Below, in pieces: positions 60,814 through 64,000 of a stretch of 64,000 nt of DNA. The notes under the pieces were generated by a model. That model ran no database searches and had not been told where the DNA came from. It was given only the letters and a program-made list of their open reading frames with translations. Source of the DNA: Mycobacterium terramassiliense (GTDB lineage: Bacteria > Actinomycetota > Actinomycetes > Mycobacteriales > Mycobacteriaceae). Positions within the stretch are counted from its first letter, which is position 1. Every line of letters starts with the position of its first letter. The position numbers and the translations under genes are program-made. The DNA is taken from NCBI RefSeq assembly GCF_900157385.1, contig NZ_LT717701.1:1709772-1773771 (forward strand). The letters are read 5' to 3'.

Positions 60814-61490
60814 CCTAGGGCAACCGAGATTTCGTGGCCCAGCTGATAACCAGGTGCAAGCGGAAGCGTGTCGCCGCTCCAGAACGAACCCGGGTCGAAC
60901 CAGTTCGAGTACTTCTCCGTGGACAGCAACCCCATCTCCTCATAGGTGATGGCCACCGTCTCCGCGCAGTACGCGGCTTCCAGGCCGCCGCGCTGGCGCG
61001 CCTTGCGCCGCCGCGTCGACTCCCGAACCTTGCTGTCCACGACGGGAATTCCGCGTATCCAGTCGTACGCGGTCGGCAGCCGGCCGCGCAACCACCGCCC
61101 GGTCAGCCGAGCCGTGGTCGGAAACGCGGTGCCGTCCATCCGCGCAATGACCCGCAACAGCCTGTTCTCCTGTTCGCGGCTGGCGTAGGGCGTCAGCTGG
61201 CGCAGCCAGCACCGCTGGTGGTAGCGCTCCATCCATTGCTGGGCCGCTTCGCGAAGATCGTTGAGCTGCACGCCGCGGTGGTTGGTGCCCGTCCACACGT
61301 CGAGAAGTTTGTCGCCCAGTTCGGCGTGCCACATCAGCGGCGGCAGGTCGTCGATGGCCACCGTCATCCCGACGTGGTTCACCGGACTGTTCGTCAGGGT
61401 CTGGATGGCTCGGTCGGGTCCCGAACTGCCCCGGAACAACCAGATGTCTCCGGTCCGGGTTTCGTTCACGGCCTGGTCCAGGGTCGGCAT
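60810..61490 (-). CDS. Permuted papain-fold/YiiX-type protein (possibly Rv1118c-like)
   Basis: 226 residues. TGDIWLFRGSSGPDRAIQTL with SPVNHVGMTVAI supplies an early His, and GGLEAAYCAETVAITYEEMG a later Cys. This His-before-Cys order is that of circularly permuted NlpC/P60 (YiiX/YebB, LRAT-like) hydrolases, which may act on lipids or peptides. No signal peptide. The position after the Rv1117-like gene suggests correspondence with Rv1118c; I am not certain. It converges with the ABM gene (4-base overlap) and begins 10 bases from the CMD gene stop. Confidence 0.72.
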   Translation of the reverse strand: MPTLDQAVNETRTGDIWLFRGSSGPDRAIQTLTNSPVNHVGMTVAIDDLPPLMWHAELGDKLLDVWTGTNHRGVQLNDLREAAQQWMERYHQRCWLRQLTPYASREQENRLLRVIARMDGTAFPTTARLTGRWLRGRLPTAYDWIRGIPVVDSKVRESTRRRKARQRGGLEAAYCAETVAITYEEMGLLSTEKYSNWFDPGSFWSGDTLPLAPGYQLGHEISVALG

Positions 61491-61500
61491 GCGAGCCAGC

Positions 61501-61872
61501 TTACGAACGCCGAAGAACTTCGCGCGCGACCCGGCGCGCGCTGACGGCCGCCGGGTAACCCGCGTAGCCCGTCATGTGGTAGATCGCCTCTTCGATCTCC
61601 TCCAGGCTCAACCCGTTGTGCCGTGCGATCTGGAAATGGAGCTTCAGTTCGTCGCCGGCCCGCAGGGCGATGAGCGCGCCGAGGGTCACCAGGCTGCGGG
61701 AGCGCCGATCGAGGCCGGGCCGCGTCCATAATGCGCCGAAAACATGATCGAGGCTCATGTCACCGAGTTCGTCGGCGACGCCGCCGTCGCTCAGGCCGGT
61801 GGCGCCGTCCGGGACCACGCCGGGCAACATCTCCTTGAGCGCATCGAGGCCCCGGGCACGGGTGTCAACCAT
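61501..61872 (-). CDS. Carboxymuconolactone decarboxylase family protein
   Basis: 123-residue helical CMD/AhpD-like protein: HVFGALWTRPGLDRRSRSLV, TLGALIALRAGDELKLHFQI, ARHNGLSLEEIEEAIYHMTG. The AhpD-type CxxC is absent, so it belongs with the gamma-carboxymuconolactone decarboxylase-like branch. The active-site Glu and His region (EELKLH-like) is recognisable as DELKLHF. The ATG at 61872 lies inside the end of the SDR gene (8-base overlap), so the two are translationally coupled and should act together. Confidence 0.86.
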   Translation of the reverse strand: MVDTRARGLDALKEMLPGVVPDGATGLSDGGVADELGDMSLDHVFGALWTRPGLDRRSRSLVTLGALIALRAGDELKLHFQIARHNGLSLEEIEEAIYHMTGYAGYPAAVSARRVAREVLRRS

Positions 61873-62683
61873 CGTTGTCTGCCTTTCGTTTTCGTGGTTC
61901 GCGGGATATCTGGTAGTCGATGTAGGCGTCCCAGTCGTCGACGCGGCGGCGCAGCTCCTCGACCACACCGGCGTGGGTGGGCACGAAGAACCGGTTGTGC
62001 AGGATCGCCTCGGCGACCTGCTCGCCGACGGGTGCCGGGTCGAGCAGCTCGAACTGCTCGCCGGGAATCCGCAGCGGCGCCCCGCCGCCGAATGTCGGCA
62101 CGGCGGCGGCGATGTTGGTCAGCACCGGCCCCGGGCACAGCAGGGTGACGCCGATGTTCTTGGGCCGCAGATAAATTGCCAGGCCCTCGCTGATCTGCAC
62201 GATGGCGGCCTTGGTGGCGGCATACGGCAGGCGGTCGTAGGAATAGGTGAAAAGCCCGGCGAAGGAGGCGGTGTTGACCACATGGCCGCTGCCCTGATCG
62301 AGCAACAGCGGCAGGAAGGCGGCGTTGCTGCGCACCACCGACATCAGGTTGATGTCGAGAATGCGTTGCCACTCGGTCACCGGGATGTCTTCGGGAAGGC
62401 CGTTCGTCAGCACGCCGACGTTGTTCACCACGACGTCGACCCGGCCGAATCTCCGCAGCGCCGCGTCCCGAATCCCGTCGAAGGCAACCGGATCCGAGAC
62501 GTCGGCGGGCGCAACGAGCACGCCCGCGTCGGGCAGATCGCCGGCGACGGTCGCCAGGCGGGCGTCGTCGATGTCGACGGCCACGATGTGTGCGCCGCGG
62601 CCGGCGAGCGCGCAGGCGATGGCGCGGCCGATGCCGCTGCCCGCTCCGGTGACGACGGCGACCTTGTCGCGAAGGGTGTCCAT
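61865..62683 (-). CDS. Short-chain dehydrogenase/reductase
   Basis: 272-residue classical SDR. Cofactor motif VAVVTGAGSGIGRAIACAL (residues 9-27), VAVDIDDARL (Asp after beta-2 suggests NAD), NNVGV, Ser in NTASFAGLF and the catalytic YAATK. Substrate unknown. It is the first gene of the SDR-CMD pair; a permuted-papain gene follows. Start divergent from the small membrane protein, with only 21 bases between the two starts. Confidence 0.88.
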   Translation of the reverse strand: MDTLRDKVAVVTGAGSGIGRAIACALAGRGAHIVAVDIDDARLATVAGDLPDAGVLVAPADVSDPVAFDGIRDAALRRFGRVDVVVNNVGVLTNGLPEDIPVTEWQRILDINLMSVVRSNAAFLPLLLDQGSGHVVNTASFAGLFTYSYDRLPYAATKAAIVQISEGLAIYLRPKNIGVTLLCPGPVLTNIAAAVPTFGGGAPLRIPGEQFELLDPAPVGEQVAEAILHNRFFVPTHAGVVEELRRRVDDWDAYIDYQISREPRKRKADNDG

Positions 62684-62691
62684 TGCGGTAA

Positions 62692-62697
62692 TAGCCT
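62692..62697 (+). promoter_or_regulatory. Candidate -10 element before the small membrane gene
   Basis: TAGCCT (TANNNT) ends 7 bases before the ATG at 62705, the leaderless layout, and helps support the 69-codon gene as real. Confidence 0.42.
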
Positions 62698-62704
62698 GTC
62701 AACC

Positions 62705-62914
62705 ATGCGCAGCGTTTGGAAGTGGATCGGCCTGGCCGGTGTCGCGGGCGTCGTCGCCGGGGGAGTGCTGGTCGCCCGCGACCAACGCAAGCGACGCGCT
62801 TATACCGCCGACGAGATCCGCGCGCGGCTGCATCAGCGGCTGGCCGAATCCGATGGGGAGCGGTTTCAGTCCGAGTCCGGGTCGGCCTCGGGCTCGACGG
62901 CGAACAAGCGGTAG
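62705..62914 (+). CDS. Small single-pass membrane protein
   Basis: 69 residues. One N-terminal transmembrane helix (WIGLAGVAGVVAGGVLVARD, about residues 7-26) followed by a basic stop-transfer patch (QRKRRAY) and a polar helix (TADEIRARLHQRLAES). The pattern is that of a real small membrane protein, in contrast to the longer shadow frame it lies in. Its last 49 bases overlap the 3' end of the convergent adenylate cyclase gene. Function unknown. Confidence 0.7.
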   Translation: MRSVWKWIGLAGVAGVVAGGVLVARDQRKRRAYTADEIRARLHQRLAESDGERFQSESGSASGSTANKR

Positions 62915-63720
62915 CTGCCCGAAAACCCTTTCAGCTCGACGTCGCGGCCCTCGTCGAACCGGATGCCTTGCAGCTCCGGGCGGTCGGCGACGGCGTCGCG
63001 CACCGGTTCGCTCACCAGGATCTGGCCACCGGTCGCTTCCGCGGCGACCCGCGCGGCCATCGCGACGTTGCGCCCGAACAGATCGTCCCCGCGTCGCACC
63101 GAACGGCCCATGTGGATGCCGATGCGCACCCGAATTTCCTCACCGCGCTTGCGTTTTGCGTCCTTGCGCAGCGCCTGCTGGACGTCGATGCCGCACCGCA
63201 CCGCCTCTTCGGCACGCGCGAAGGCGATCATGTAGCCGTCCCCCTGGCTCTTCACAACGTGCCCCGAGCGCTGCCGCACCAGTCCCGAAATCAGCTTGTC
63301 GTGCGAGCCGATCAGCTTGACCCAGGCGCGATCGCCGATGCGCTCGTTGAGCGCGGTGGACTCCTCGATGTCGGTGAACAGGATCACCACCCGGCCGTCC
63401 GGGGTGACGCGGGCCAGGTCGGGCCGCTCGACCTCGGCCCAGTCGGCGAGGTCCTCGATCGAGCTGCGCACCGCGGCGCCGAAGCCCTCCTTGCGCATCA
63501 GGTTGGCCGCGTTCCACACCCGTTTGACGGCCTCGCGACCGCCCGTCAGCAGCTGGGTCCGGGGGTCGGTCCGGTGCGCCAACTCCTCGATCTCGCGGCG
63601 GCTGCGCACCAGCAGGACCGAGAGAATGGCGATCGCGCCCGCTTCGACCGCGGCGATTCCGGTCAGGACGTAGAGCGCGATATGCAGGACGTCGATTGCG
63701 TGCGAACCCACGCTTGGCAT
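62866..63720 (-). CDS. Class III adenylate cyclase, membrane-anchored (Rv1120c-like, intact)
   Basis: 284 residues. One N-terminal transmembrane helix (LHIALYVLTGIAAVEAGAIA), a helical linker, then a cyclase domain from about residue 108: VVILFTDIEESTALNER (metal Asp), VVKSQGDGYMIAFA (Lys and metal Asp), IRVRIGIHMGRSVRRGDDLF and FGRNVAMAARVAAEA (Asn and Arg). The set looks complete, so an active cAMP-forming enzyme is likely. Its counterpart Rv1120c in H37Rv is, as I recall, a shortened cyclase gene beside zwf1. Confidence 0.87.
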   Translation of the reverse strand: MPSVGSHAIDVLHIALYVLTGIAAVEAGAIAILSVLLVRSRREIEELAHRTDPRTQLLTGGREAVKRVWNAANLMRKEGFGAAVRSSIEDLADWAEVERPDLARVTPDGRVVILFTDIEESTALNERIGDRAWVKLIGSHDKLISGLVRQRSGHVVKSQGDGYMIAFARAEEAVRCGIDVQQALRKDAKRKRGEEIRVRIGIHMGRSVRRGDDLFGRNVAMAARVAAEATGGQILVSEPVRDAVADRPELQGIRFDEGRDVELKGFSGSYRLFAVEPEADPDSD

Positions 63721-63840
63721 CCTGCCAAAGGCCGCGGTGGATTCAGGTTGTCGGGCCTGGTTGCGGTGTCTAGTGTTGAGGTCGACCGCCGCGGGTAGTG
63801 ATTCTCCAGAGCCAATCAGGTTATTTCGGGAGGTGCGGGC

Positions 63841-64000
63841 TTGGCCGACGGCGGCGACAGTTCTTCAAACCTGCTGGTGATCTTCGGCATTACCGGCGAT
63901 CTGGCCCGCAAGATGACGTACCGAGCCCTGTACCGGCTCGAGTCGCGCAGCCTGCTCAAGAGCCCGATCATCGGTGTGGCCAGTGACGACATGTCGGTCG
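63841..64000 (+). CDS. zwf: Glucose-6-phosphate dehydrogenase, 3' end outside window
   Basis: First 53 codons of a G6PD, the entry enzyme of the oxidative pentose phosphate pathway. The N-terminal NADP motif reads LLVIFGITGDLARKMTYRAL, followed by YRLESRSLLKSPIIGVASDD. This matches Zwf1 (Rv1121) rather than the second mycobacterial zwf as far as I can tell. The TTG at 63841 has GGGAGG 7 bases upstream, an ideal spacing, and is the best start; the overlapping GTG at 63834 is in another frame. Confidence 0.88.
   Translation, partial: MADGGDSSSNLLVIFGITGDLARKMTYRALYRLESRSLLKSPIIGVASDDMSV

Overview
The window is a high-GC actinobacterial chromosome segment from a slow-growing Mycobacterium, most likely a member of the M. 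avium complex or a close relative. Evidence is the mycobacterial gene set (mycothiol conjugate amidase mca, desA2, lpqV, proline-rich antigen pra, many fad/ech genes) and a gene order that, as I recall it, follows M. tuberculosis H37Rv from Rv1057 to Rv1121 (zwf1). The PE_PGRS and PE genes that interrupt this stretch in H37Rv are absent: only about 26 bp separate the Rv1066-like and Rv1069c-like genes. The Rv numbers are from memory and were not checked against a database.

Layout. 1-1.7 kb: 3' part of an ammonium transporter plus a PII gene. 2-10.6 kb: YVTN propeller, fadD14, a DapB-like dehydrogenase, a class II amidotransferase, two patatins, lpqV, and a cysteine dioxygenase/rhodanese pair. 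10.6-14.3 kb (minus): echA9, echA8 and a membrane hydrolase. 14.4-17.6 kb: a Bax-inhibitor-1 protein with a strong terminator, then an oxidoreductase and ECF41 sigma factor operon not in the H37Rv order. 17.6-31.2 kb: fadA3, a GDSL esterase, lipU, cbs-pra-metB, greA, mca-Rv1083-Rv1084, a ketosteroid isomerase, a hemolysin III protein and a Z-isoprenyl synthase. 31.2-34.5 kb: an accessory stretch with a 55-bp tandem repeat, an unknown membrane protein, a methyltransferase with a frameshifted 5' end and a small membrane protein. 34.5-45.4 kb: coaA, glyA, desA2, phoH2, a polysaccharide deacetylase, an adenylate cyclase, an Rv1097c-like protein, fum and glpX. 45.4-55.1 kb: Rv1100-like gene, dienelactone hydrolase, an unsplit type-B carboxylesterase, a 3-beta-HSD, xseB-xseA-Rv1109c, ispH, a frameshifted Rv1111c-like gene and ychF. 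55.2-60.3 kb: accessory region with small secreted or coiled-coil proteins and a TetR/Rieske oxygenase/F420-type oxidoreductase cluster. 60.4-64 kb: a return to H37Rv order (Rv1117, Rv1118c, an intact cyclase where H37Rv has a fragment, start of zwf) with an inserted SDR/carboxymuconolactone-decarboxylase pair.

Themes. Sulfur metabolism is concentrated here (cysteine dioxygenase, rhodanese, cbs, metB, mca), as are acyl-CoA metabolism, central carbon enzymes (fum, glpX, zwf, glyA) and steroid-related functions (3-beta-HSD, ketosteroid isomerase). Many genes start 6-9 bases after a TANNNT hexamer with no Shine-Dalgarno, pointing to leaderless transcripts. The most distinctive locus is the oxidoreductase-sigma operon, which carries an ECF41-type promoter overlapped by a perfect 11-bp inverted repeat. 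No rRNA, tRNA, CRISPR, insertion sequence or prophage was seen.
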